Below, piece by piece: positions 43,042-51,800 of a DNA stretch of 64,000 bases. Position 1 is the stretch's first letter, and the number at the start of each line of letters is the position of its first letter. The notes under the pieces were generated by a model that saw only the letters and a program-made list of their open reading frames with translations, was not told the DNA's origin and ran no database searches. The position numbers and the translations under genes are program-made. The DNA comes from Pseudonocardia cypriaca (lineage in GTDB: Bacteria; Actinomycetota; Actinomycetes; Mycobacteriales; Pseudonocardiaceae). The stretch is taken from NCBI RefSeq assembly GCF_006717045.1, contig NZ_VFPH01000002.1, positions 620,001 to 684,000 of the forward strand, in the 5' to 3' direction.

Positions 43042-43053
43042 GAATGAACGTTC
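43042..43053. promoter_or_regulatory. Candidate TetR operator at the DoxX promoter
   Basis: GAATGAACGTTC contains the palindrome GAACGTTC and differs at two of 12 positions from the site at 43092. It lies 20 bases before the DoxX start and downstream of a minus-strand TTGACA (43082-43087), where a bound repressor would block transcription. Confidence 0.55.
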
Positions 43054-43091
43054 CTTCAGCCTGCGTCCACCGTCGTGACTGTGTCAAGAAG

Positions 43092-43103
43092 GAATGCTCG
43101 TTC
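43092..43103. promoter_or_regulatory. Candidate TetR operator at its own promoter
   Basis: GAATGCTCGTTC lies 13 bases before the TetR start codon and is the exact reverse complement of the site upstream of the monooxygenase gene. Its position suits autorepression. Confidence 0.6.
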
Positions 43104-43116
43104 TAGGATCGCCACC

Positions 43117-43725
43117 ATGGCCCGCATGCCCCAGGAACACCTCGATGCCCGGCGCCGGCAGATCCTGGACGCCGCCCGACGCTGCTTCATCCGCAACGGC
43201 TTCCACGCCACGTCCATGCAGGACGTGCTGGCTGAGGCCGAGCTGTCCGTCGGCGCGGTCTACCGCTACTTCAAGGGCAAGGACGACATCATCGCGGCGA
43301 TCGCCGCGGAGGCGCTCGCCGAGGTTGCCACCGCGTTCGACACCCACGATGCCGACGAGCCGCCCCATTTGGACGACATCGTCGACCTCGTCCTGCAGGT
43401 GGAGAAGCCCCCGTTGGCGGGCTCGCCGGAGTCGGCCCGTTTGCTGGTGCAGATCTGGTCCGAGGCGCTGCGCTCGCCAGGGCTGGCCGCACAGCTGACC
43501 GAGGTGATGGCAGCCACCCGCGGGGTTGTCGGCGGCCTCGTCGCCCAGCACCAGAAGCGCGGGCTGCTACCCGATGACGTCCCCGCAGAACAGGTGGCAG
43601 CCGTCCTGATCGCCTTCGTGGACGGGTTCATGGTGCAGCGGGCCGTGCACGGCCACGCTGACGCCGCCGCCTTCCGCAATGGCCTCCACGCGCTCATGTC
43701 CGGACCTCGACGCGACGACCACTGA
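43117..43725 (+). CDS. TetR-family transcriptional regulator
   Basis: ATG 43117 gives 202 residues with the N-terminal helix-turn-helix (ARRRQILDAARRCFIRNGFH, ATSMQDVLAEAELSVGAVYR, YFKGKDDIIAAIAAEAL). A helical ligand-binding domain follows (RLLVQIWSEALRSPGLAAQL and VAAVLIAFVDGFMVQRAVHG). It sits between the DoxX gene and the monooxygenase gene, and identical or near-identical 12-base dyads precede all three. I infer that it represses them until an aromatic or drug-like ligand binds. Confidence 0.92.
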   Translation: MARMPQEHLDARRRQILDAARRCFIRNGFHATSMQDVLAEAELSVGAVYRYFKGKDDIIAAIAAEALAEVATAFDTHDADEPPHLDDIVDLVLQVEKPPLAGSPESARLLVQIWSEALRSPGLAAQLTEVMAATRGVVGGLVAQHQKRGLLPDDVPAEQVAAVLIAFVDGFMVQRAVHGHADAAAFRNGLHALMSGPRRDDH

Positions 43726-43774
43726 CGGGCGAGCCCCTCTCTTGACCGGCCACCGCAGGCGTGCTTCAGTGAAA

Positions 43775-43786
43775 GAACGAGCATTC
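43775..43786. promoter_or_regulatory. Candidate TetR operator upstream of the monooxygenase gene
   Basis: GAACGAGCATTC, 17 bases before the monooxygenase start, is the exact reverse complement of the site at the TetR promoter. A TTGACC at 43742-43747 could be the -35 box of a promoter whose -10 region is just upstream of this dyad. Confidence 0.6.
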
Positions 43787-43802
43787 GTTTTTGGAGGCTG
43801 TC

Positions 43803-45455
43803 ATGGCGACGGACAAGCAGGTCATCATCGTGGGCGCCGGCCCGACCGGTCTCGTGCTGGCGGCCGAACTCGCGCGGCGGGGCGTCACACCCCGGGTCGT
43901 GGATGCGGGCGCGGAGGACGTCAGGGAGAGCCGCGCGGTCGCCGTGGTGGCAAGATCACTCGAGCTTCTGGACGATCTCGGAATCGCCGCGGCCGCGGTC
44001 GAGCAGGGCATCCCACTGCGGGCCCTGAACTTCTACCAAGGCACCACGCTGGTGGCCGAGCTGGACACCACCGCGGTGGATTCGCCCTTCCCGATGGACC
44101 TGTGCATCGCTCAGTGGCAGACCACCGACCTCCTGCGGGAACGGGTCCGGGAGCTGGGGGTCGACATCGAATGGAACACGCGGCTGGCCTCCTACGACGC
44201 GGACGAGACCGGTGTCTCGGTGGACCTCGTCCACGAGGACGGCCGCCTCGAGCGGTGCAGCACGAGCTGGCTGGTCGGCTGCGACGGCTCGCACAGCACG
44301 GTCCGCGACGCGGCGGGCATCGGCTGGGAGACGGCCGACCTGCGCCGCGGGTTCATCCTCGGGGACGTCACGACCCGGTGGGATCTGGTGCGGGACCGCT
44401 TCCACGTGTGGTTCGCGCGCGGCGGGCTCCTGGCGGTCTTCCCCATGCCGGGCGGGTACTGGCGGATTCTGGCCAGCACGCCCGACGACCAGCCGCCCAG
44501 GCCGCCCGAGCTGCACCACTTCGCGGCGTCGGTCGCCGAGCGGACCCCGTTGGATGCACAGCTCAGCGACCTGAGGTGGAGCTCGGCCTTCGTCGCGCGG
44601 GAAGGGCTGGCCGACCGATTCCGCAAGGGCCGGGTGCTACTGGCAGGCGACGCCGCGCACAGCCACAGCCCCATCGGTGGCCAGGGGATGAACACCGGCA
44701 TGCAAGACGCCTACAACCTGGGCTGGAAGCTCGCCATGGTCGCCTCCGGACAGACCGACGACACGCTCCTGGACAGCTACGCCGCCGAGCGCCGACCGGT
44801 CGCCGAGGCCGTCGTCGACGCCACCTCCACCGCCACCCGGGTCGCCACCGGCAGCGCGCTGGTCGCACGCCGGGCCCGGCGGCACGCCCTGCGCCTGCTC
44901 AGCCAGCTCAACACCGTCCAGCAGAAGTTCTCCAACGCCATCGGCGAGCACCTGGTGAACTACCGCGACAGCGCGCTCGTCTCGGAGCAGTGGTCCTACC
45001 TCCGGCCAAGGGCGTGGAGCAACGGCACCGACACCGGCCCTGAAGCCGGGGAGGTGCTGCGCGACGCCTACCTCGAGTCCCGCTCCGGACCGGTGGCGCT
45101 CCGGCACCTCCTGCGGGCCCTCGGACACCACCTGGTCCTGTTCGCGGCCGACGAGAGTGACCCCGGCACCCTCGCCACCTGGAAGGTCGAGGCCGAACGC
45201 GTCATGGCCGGGCACGGCCAGGTCCTGATCATCACTCGTGGCCACCTGCCGACGACTCCCACGGACGGAGTCTTCGCCGATGTGCGGAGCGAGGCACACA
45301 ACCGCTACGGCGTCCGCCGCCCGAGCATCTACCTGATCCGACCGGACAAGTACATCGGCCACCGCAACGACGACATCGACTTCCCGCCCGTGCTCGACTA
45401 CTTCCGGACACTCGTGGGAGAGCCCGGACGCAGCGCTGCGCGAGCTGTCGGATAG
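43803..45455 (+). CDS. FAD-dependent aromatic monooxygenase (PHBH/rifampin-monooxygenase-like fold)
   Basis: ATG 43803, behind GGAGGCTGTC, encodes 550 residues. The FAD-binding motif is VIIVGAGPTGLVLAAELARRG, the NAD(P)H-related motif is LVGCDGSHSTVRDAAGI and the ribose-binding motif is LLAGDAAHSHSPIGGQGMNT. A thioredoxin-like C-terminal domain (residues about 430-540, GPVALRHLLRALGHHLVLFA, RPDKYIGHRNDDID) places it with phenol hydroxylase and polyketide or rifampin monooxygenases. It would hydroxylate an aromatic ring using NADPH and O2. Control by the adjacent TetR protein suggests detoxification or catabolism of the inducer. Substrate unknown. Confidence 0.9.
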   Translation: MATDKQVIIVGAGPTGLVLAAELARRGVTPRVVDAGAEDVRESRAVAVVARSLELLDDLGIAAAAVEQGIPLRALNFYQGTTLVAELDTTAVDSPFPMDLCIAQWQTTDLLRERVRELGVDIEWNTRLASYDADETGVSVDLVHEDGRLERCSTSWLVGCDGSHSTVRDAAGIGWETADLRRGFILGDVTTRWDLVRDRFHVWFARGGLLAVFPMPGGYWRILASTPDDQPPRPPELHHFAASVAERTPLDAQLSDLRWSSAFVAREGLADRFRKGRVLLAGDAAHSHSPIGGQGMNTGMQDAYNLGWKLAMVASGQTDDTLLDSYAAERRPVAEAVVDATSTATRVATGSALVARRARRHALRLLSQLNTVQQKFSNAIGEHLVNYRDSALVSEQWSYLRPRAWSNGTDTGPEAGEVLRDAYLESRSGPVALRHLLRALGHHLVLFAADESDPGTLATWKVEAERVMAGHGQVLIITRGHLPTTPTDGVFADVRSEAHNRYGVRRPSIYLIRPDKYIGHRNDDIDFPPVLDYFRTLVGEPGRSAARAVG

Positions 45456-45636
45456 CGATCCGCGACGGCCTCGGCCTGACGGTCGCCTGGAGCCCGACCG
45501 GGCCGCCCTGGCCTGCACCGTCGTGCCGAGCGAGACCGACCGGTGGTGCCGGCGCTGCGGCGCTGAAAGCTAGCCCCGCGGCGACGACTTCACCGACCAG
45601 GACATCGAGTGCCTACGCCGGCAACCACGACGGCCA

Positions 45637-45798
45637 GCGTCGGTCGCCTTCGCTGCGGCACTGCACGAACAGATGGGGAACAGCGTCCGCTGCGTACCCG
45701 GCTTCGCGCTCGACGTCGCGCACCCCACCACCGTCGGGCTCGGCGACACGTTCGTCGGCGGCTTCCTCGCCGCGCTCGCCCGGAAGGATCGCCGATGA
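45637..45798 (+). pseudogene. C-terminal relic of an ADP-dependent phosphofructokinase/glucokinase-like sugar kinase
   Basis: The 480-base gap after the monooxygenase contains, in one frame, ASVAFAAALHEQMGNSVRCV then PGFALDVAHPTTVGLGDTFV and GGFLAALARKDRR before a stop at 45796-45798. The GLGDTFVGGF motif (catalytic Asp of the ribokinase fold) and the preceding PT-T resemble ADP-dependent kinases more than PfkB kinases, which normally have GAGD. The rest of the gene is gone. Sequence on both sides of it (45456-45636, 45799-45937) shows no other gene. Confidence 0.6.
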
Positions 45799-45937
45799 GG
45801 GTCGGGACAGCGCCCCGCCGACCAGCTCGACACGGTCTACCGCGGCGCCGGCCGGATCGCCCAGCTCCGCAACGGTCGAGCTGCGGAGCAGCGGCTCGAT
45901 CAACCGCACGCTGTGCTCGTCGGTCGTCCCCGAGGGT

Positions 45938-46963
45938 TCAGAGCTCCCGTCCGTTGGCGCGCTGCCTGCGCCCCGGCAACCCGTACGGGTAGTCCCCGAC
46001 GATCGGATCGCTGGCCTCGTCCAGCACTCGCGTCTCCTCGTCGGACAGGTGCAGACCAGCCGCGGCCAGGTTGTCGTCGAGCTGCTCGACCGTGCGGGCG
46101 CCGAGGATCACCGAGGTGACCGCCCGCCGGTCCGCGGTCCAGGCCAGTGCGACCTGTGCCATCGACACGCCCCGCGACTCGGCGATCTTGCCAACGGCGT
46201 CGATCACCTGCCACGTCCGCTCCTGTGCGTTCCGCGGCGCGTAGGCCTCCATGCCACGCTCAGGGTCGTCGCCCAGCCGGCTGGGTCCCGTCGGGACCTC
46301 GTCGCGGCGGTACTTGCCGGTCAGCCAGCCCCCGGCCAGCGGCGACCACGGCAGGATGCCGATGTTCTCGTTCTCGCAGACGTCGGTGAGCTCGAACTCG
46401 ATCTCGCGGACCAGGAGGTTGTACTGCGGCTGGAGGGTGACGATCGGTGCCAGGCCGAGGAACCCGGTGAGCATCGCGGCCTTCTGCAGCTGCCAGCCGA
46501 GGAAGTTGCTCACCCCGGCGTAACGGATCTTGCCGGCCCGCACGGCGTCGTCCATGAACCGAAGCGTCTCCTCCAACGGTGTCAACGCATCCCATGCGTG
46601 CGCCTGGTAGAGATCGACGGAGTCGACCTGGAGCCGCCGCAGGCTCGCCTCCAGCGCGCGGGTGAGCGCTACCCGGCTCAGGCCGACGTCGTTGGGCCCC
46701 TCGCCCATCGAGAAGCGGCCTTTCGTTGCGATGACGACCTGGTCACGGATACCCGGCCGCTTCGTCAACCAGCGCCCGATGATCTCCTCGGAGACTCCCC
46801 GGGAGTAGACGTTGGCGGTGTCGATGAAGTTGCCACCCCGTTCCACGAACCGGTCCAGCTGCGCGTGCGACACCTCCTCGACACACTCGTTGCCGAACGT
46901 CATGGTGCCCAGGCACAGCGACGACACGACCGTTCCGGTGCCACCGAGCGTGCGATATTCCAT
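45938..46963 (-). CDS. Aldo/keto reductase
   Basis: ATG 46963 gives 341 residues: MEYRTLGGTGTVVSSLCLGT, then FIDTANVYSRGVSEEIIGRW (catalytic Asp and Tyr), VIATKGRF (Lys), DLYQAHAWDALTPLEETL (His) and the C-terminal NADPH-binding stretch SVILGARTVEQLDDNLAA. It is an (alpha/beta)8 NADPH-dependent oxidoreductase of the Kv-beta/AKR branch, acting on aldehydes, ketones or sugars. No coupled neighbour. The frame extends 14 codons upstream without a ribosome site. Confidence 0.92.
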   Translation of the reverse strand: MEYRTLGGTGTVVSSLCLGTMTFGNECVEEVSHAQLDRFVERGGNFIDTANVYSRGVSEEIIGRWLTKRPGIRDQVVIATKGRFSMGEGPNDVGLSRVALTRALEASLRRLQVDSVDLYQAHAWDALTPLEETLRFMDDAVRAGKIRYAGVSNFLGWQLQKAAMLTGFLGLAPIVTLQPQYNLLVREIEFELTDVCENENIGILPWSPLAGGWLTGKYRRDEVPTGPSRLGDDPERGMEAYAPRNAQERTWQVIDAVGKIAESRGVSMAQVALAWTADRRAVTSVILGARTVEQLDDNLAAAGLHLSDEETRVLDEASDPIVGDYPYGLPGRRQRANGREL

Positions 46964-47146
46964 TCCGCTGTCCCTCCACGGGGTCGCTGCTGGGGTCGCG
47001 ACCACACCTCGGACATCCTGTCGCCCGAGTCAGCCGGTGGTGGGTGATCTCTGCCACCGCCCGGCCGTTCCGCCGCGCGCCGGTAACGCTTGCCGATCAC
47101 CGATCGAGCCTTCGGGCAACCCGCCACCAGAGACGAGGGGCCGCCG

Positions 47147-47509
47147 GTGCCCGACTTCATCGTGATCAAGTCGCAGGACTGCACGTCCGACCAGGAGTCG
47201 GACATCACGGTGTCGCTGATCTACAACGGCGGGGCGACGGTCACGCTGATGCTCGACGCCGTCGGGGCGCTGATGACCGGGACGGGCGCCGACGTCGAGA
47301 CCGCGCTCTCCTACGTCGGCAACGGGCTGGACCAGGTGGTCCTCGCCTCCGACGAGCCGCTCTCCGGCTGGGCCGGCGCGGACGTGCTCGAGGTGATGTG
47401 GGGCGTACAGGCCCTGCTCAACCCGGAGGTCGCTGCGGCGTACGCGGATCCCCCGGACGTCGACCCCGACTGGCGGTTCGGCGGCGACTGCACCGCGGGT
47501 ACGTCGTGA
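47147..47509 (+). CDS. 120-aa protein of unknown function, first gene of the giant-protein operon
   Basis: GTG 47147 follows CGAGGGGCCGCCG. An upstream ATG at 47090 would add a tail without coding character. The product is acidic, without signal peptide or membrane segment: PDFIVIKSQDCTSDQESDIT, VTLMLDAVGALMTGTGADVE, LSGWAGADVLEVMWGVQALL. Two cysteines (one near each end) could pair. I do not recognise a family. Its stop overlaps the metalloprotease start (GTGA), so the four genes to 56988 behave as one translationally coupled unit. Confidence 0.7.
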   Translation: MPDFIVIKSQDCTSDQESDITVSLIYNGGATVTLMLDAVGALMTGTGADVETALSYVGNGLDQVVLASDEPLSGWAGADVLEVMWGVQALLNPEVAAAYADPPDVDPDWRFGGDCTAGTS

Positions 47510-48890
47510 AGCCGCTGCGGCCGCTGCTCGGCCGCGTCTACGTGGTCCTGGTGTTCGTCGAAGGGCCCGGCTCCGCCGCGATGGACGAGGCCACCAGGAT
47601 CGGGGCCTACACGGAGTGCGCCGCCGGGCAAGGCGAGCTGGGCAACCTCGGCGCCGTCTGGGGCGCCCGGCAGAGCCCGTCCGTCCCGCAACCGTGCACG
47701 TTCGCCCTAAGCGGCAGGCGGGTGCAGATCGGCGTGGACCCGCGGTCACTGCCGGCGCGCACCGGGAACAGGGGGCTCGACTGGTCGCGCGGATCGACCG
47801 GATCTGGCTCGACGCGGCGCTCACCGCGCTCGGTGTACCCGTGGGCGGCGACTTCGACGACCGGATGCGCCAAGTGGCCGCTGGGCTCGCCGTGGCGGGC
47901 TGGACCTGGCTCGCCATCGACGACGTGGTGCCGGTGTTCGTGACCAACTACCCGACCCACTGGTACGCCTACGCCGACGGGTACCGGCGCTACGCCACGA
48001 TCAACGTGCCCGAGACGTGGTCGAAGTACCCGTCGACCAGGCATCGGGTGTTCGCGCACGAGCTCGGGCACGTCTTCGGCGCCCCGGACGAGTACCCGGA
48101 CTCCACGTGCACCGTGGCCGACACGGCCGGCCCGTTCGGCACCCCGAACGCCAACTGCACGTTCGTCAGCCGCGTGCCGCCCATCCCCAACCCGCTCAGC
48201 GGCGCCTGCCTGATGAACCACAACAGTGGCGTCGTCTGCGCGTCGACCGAGTTCATGTGGGGCTGGCTGGACTCCGACGGGAACGGGGAGGCCGATCTCG
48301 CCGCCTACCCGAGGGTCACCGACGTGGAGCCCCGCGCCGTCCAGGCCGGGCAGCCGATCACGTTGATCGGGCGCAACCTGTGGGACGTCACCCAGGTCGA
48401 CTTCAACGGCACGGTCACCTCGGACATCAGCTACATCACGCTCGACGGCAACCTCCACCCGCTCGAGGCAGCCGATCCCATGCAGAAGTACCACCTCGAC
48501 CAGATCATGGTGACCGTCCCGCCGTCGCTCGATGGGATCCAGCAGATCCAGGTCCGCGCCCGCGGCGGCTGGTCGCCGCAGGCACCGCGGGACGCGTGGG
48601 TGCTGGTGACGCAGCCGGGGTCGGCGCCGGTCCTCACCGAGCCGGCGGTTCTGCTGCTGGACCCGGCTTCGGGGCCACCCGGGACGAGCGTGACGATCAC
48701 GGGCGCGAACCTCGTCCACACCACGGCGGTGACCGTGGGCGGCGTGCCCGCGACGGACGTCGAGCCGCTCAGCAACCAGTGGGTCGTGTTCACCGTGCCG
48801 CCGCTGCCGCCGGGCCCGGCCGACGTGGTGGCGACCACCCCTTCGGGTTCGTCGTCGCCCTGGCTGTTCTCGACGTTCACGGTGACGTGA
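47506..48890 (+). CDS. HExxHxxGxxD metalloprotease with two IPT/TIG domains (one-base frameshift)
   Basis: GTG 47506 opens in the stop of the previous gene. The first 90 residues (RPLLGRVYVVLVFVEGPGSA, GNLGAVWGARQSP) are in one frame. The frame changes at the run of five G near 47771, and one more G restores a single frame of 461 residues that continues through VARIDRIWLDAALTALG. The zinc site is RVFAHELGHVFGAPDEY (about residue 180) with an Asp as third ligand, and a Met-turn-like GACLMNHNSG follows, giving a metzincin-type protease like snapalysins. Two Ig-like IPT/TIG domains follow (PRVTDVEPRAVQAGQPITLI, about 268; LLDPASGPPGTSVTITGANL, about 382). No signal peptide. The break may be a sequencing slip. 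Confidence 0.75.
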
Positions 48891-51800
48891 ACCTGCTCGA
48901 CGCCGTCGGCGCGCGCGCCCCCGCCGTCGCGCTGTCGACGCCGCTGCGCGCGCTGCTCGCGGCGCTGGAGATCCACGGCGAGACGGTGACGGGGCGCGTC
49001 GACCGGATGCCGTTCGGGCTGCTGCACCTCGACCTGGCGCCCGGCGGGCCGGCGGTGCCGTACCGGCTGACCACCGCCGGCGACGGTTTCGCCCTGGACC
49101 TCCTGCTGAGCCGGGTCGATCCGCTGCCGGCGGCGCTGACCGATCCCACGAGTTTCCTGCGGCCCGCCACCCGGCACACCGACGCCACCGGCGCCTGGCT
49201 GGAGCCCGCCGCCGGTGCGGTGCGGGTGCAGGCCGACCTGGCGCTCCGGATCGCGGGCACGCCTGCGCAGCCGGCGGAGGCGCGCCTGCTGCCGCTGATC
49301 GGGCCGGAACCCGCCGAGGCCGTGCTCGAACTCCGGCTGACCACCCCGTACGTGCTGTTCGGCGACACCGGCTTCGGGCTCGGCCTGCCGAACGGCCTGG
49401 TCCTCGACGACTCCGCGACCGCGCCGACCGGCGCCGCGGCGTGGCGCGGCGCCGTGCTGCGCGGGGCGGAGCTGTACGTGCCGCGTGGGATACCGCTGGT
49501 CGGGGGGACGGTCGCCACCTTCGACGTCGCGCTACAGCGCGCGGGCGGCATCGACGCGGTGGTCACCGTGCCCGTGGACCGCGGCCAGGTCGAACTGGAA
49601 TGGCACGATCCGGCCGCGACCGGCCTGGCCGACCTGCTGCCGACCGTCGTGCAGGTGACCGTGAACCTCCCGGTGCGCGGCCGGACGGTCGACGGCGGAC
49701 AGGGCTCCTTCACCCTCGGCGGGGCGGACCCGCTGCGGCTGCGCGGCAGGTTCGCCCGCGACCTGCGGGCCTCCCCGCCGGTGATGTCCTTCGACCTGGC
49801 CGTGGACGGCGGTGAGCTGGTCACGGTCAGCGCCTCGACCGCCCCTGGGAAGGTCGTCGTGACCGCCGCCGCCCTGGCCACCGCGCTCGTCGCGGAGAGC
49901 CGCCTGCAACCGGAGCCGCCGCCATCGGGCGACGAGACCGGGCCGTGGCTGTCCGCGCTGCTCACCGCGGCCACCGCCGCCACCACCTTCTTCGACGACA
50001 CGGGGACGGTCGTCATCGAGGCGGTACGGCTGCACGGCACCACCTCGTCCACCGAGTCCGTGCTGCAGCTCGAGGTCGACTACGTCGTCGACGTGACCGT
50101 CCGACCGGTCGAGGCGGGCCCGTTCGCCATCTGGATGGACGGCTCCCAACCCATGCGGATCCGCTACCGCGGTGTGCGGGTCGAGGCGGACCCGCGCAAG
50201 CCCGGAATCTCCGGCCTGGCGGTCTCGTTCGCGCAGGCCGGTATGGACCTGGAGGACCCCGGCGGCTGGCGGGTGCGGTCGCCGGGCTCGGTGCTCGACG
50301 TCATCGGTACCCGCTCCGGCCGCGGCTCGGTCTGGTTCGACGTCGACCTGCGGTTCACCCTCGACCTCGGCCCGGTCACCGTGTCCGACGCGACCGTGCG
50401 GATCACCGTGGAGAACCCGGGCCCGCCGCCGCAGCTGACCCTGGAGCTGCGCGGGCTCGGCGTGCGGCTGGAGGCGGGCCTGCTCACCGCGCACGGCGGC
50501 GCAGTCCTGACCGACGGCGGCTTCACCGCCGAGCTCGACGCCACGCTCGGTGATCCCGTCGGCGTCAGCGCCCGGGCGCAGCTCACGCACACCAGCGAGT
50601 CCCTCACCGTGGAGGTCGAGGGCTCGCTGCCCGGGCCGATCCCGCTGGGCCCGACCCTACTCGGGCTCTACGGCTTGGGCGGCACGGTCGGGCTGAACGC
50701 GCGGCCGGTGCTGCCGCCGGGCGACGATCTCGTCGAGCAGCAGCTGAGCTGGACACCGAACCACGTCGAGGACGATCCCGGCTCGGTGATGCTCGGGGCG
50801 CTCGTCTCGATCGGCACGCTCCACGACTGGGGGTTCACCTACAGCGGCCACGGCAGGCTGCTGGTGACCCTGCCCGACCCCTCGCTGCGGATCGCGACGA
50901 AGGTGCGCATCCTCCAGCCACGAGCGGGCAGCATGGCCGAAACGGCACCGTTGCGGGGGATCCTCGTCGTCGACGAGGACGGGATCACCGTGGGCGCGCG
51001 CGGCTCCCTCACGATCGACCACCTCCTGGACCTGCAGATCCCGGTGGGCGGTCGACTGCCGTTCCACGACCCCGGGAGCTGGTACCTCGACGTCGGCACC
51101 GACGGCTACGGGGACCGCAAGCCCGGCCCGGTGACCGCGAAGGTGCTGCCGGACATCCTGGACCTGGGCGGCTCGGCCTACCTGATGCTGCACGGCGCGG
51201 GCCTGCCGCACCTGGGCGGCGTCGAGCCGGACATCTCGCTGCCGGGCCCGGCGATCGGGTTCGGGGTGCAGGCCCGGTTCACCCTCGGGATGCCCTCGGT
51301 GTGCTGGGTGTCCGTCGGGCTCACCCTCCGGGCCGGGACGTCGACGAACCCGTTGTTCCTGTCCGCCACCGGCCGCCTCGACGGCGCGCTCCACCTCGGC
51401 CCGTTCTCACTCGGCGCCCACGCCGACCTGGCCCTGCGCGTAGGCCCCGGCGACGACGTCCGGGCGAGCTTCCGGATCTGCGGCAGCATCGACCTCTGGT
51501 TCACCGAGATCGAGGGCTGCGTCGACATCGAGCTCCCACCCGGCGCCGCGAGCACGCCCGAGGTCCCGATCCCGGACACCTGGCCGGACCCCCTGCTGGT
51601 GCTGTCCGACCGCGACTATCGCGCGCTGGACACGCCCGAGGTGCTCCCGGACGTCCTGCCGATCCTGCAGTTCCCGCTCGGGCCCGCGGCTGAGGCCGTC
51701 TCGACACCCTTCACGATCACCGGTGGCGCCAACGCCGGCGACGGCCGCACCGGCAACGACCTGCTCTCCTACACCTACACCCTGGAGAGCGTGCGGCTCA

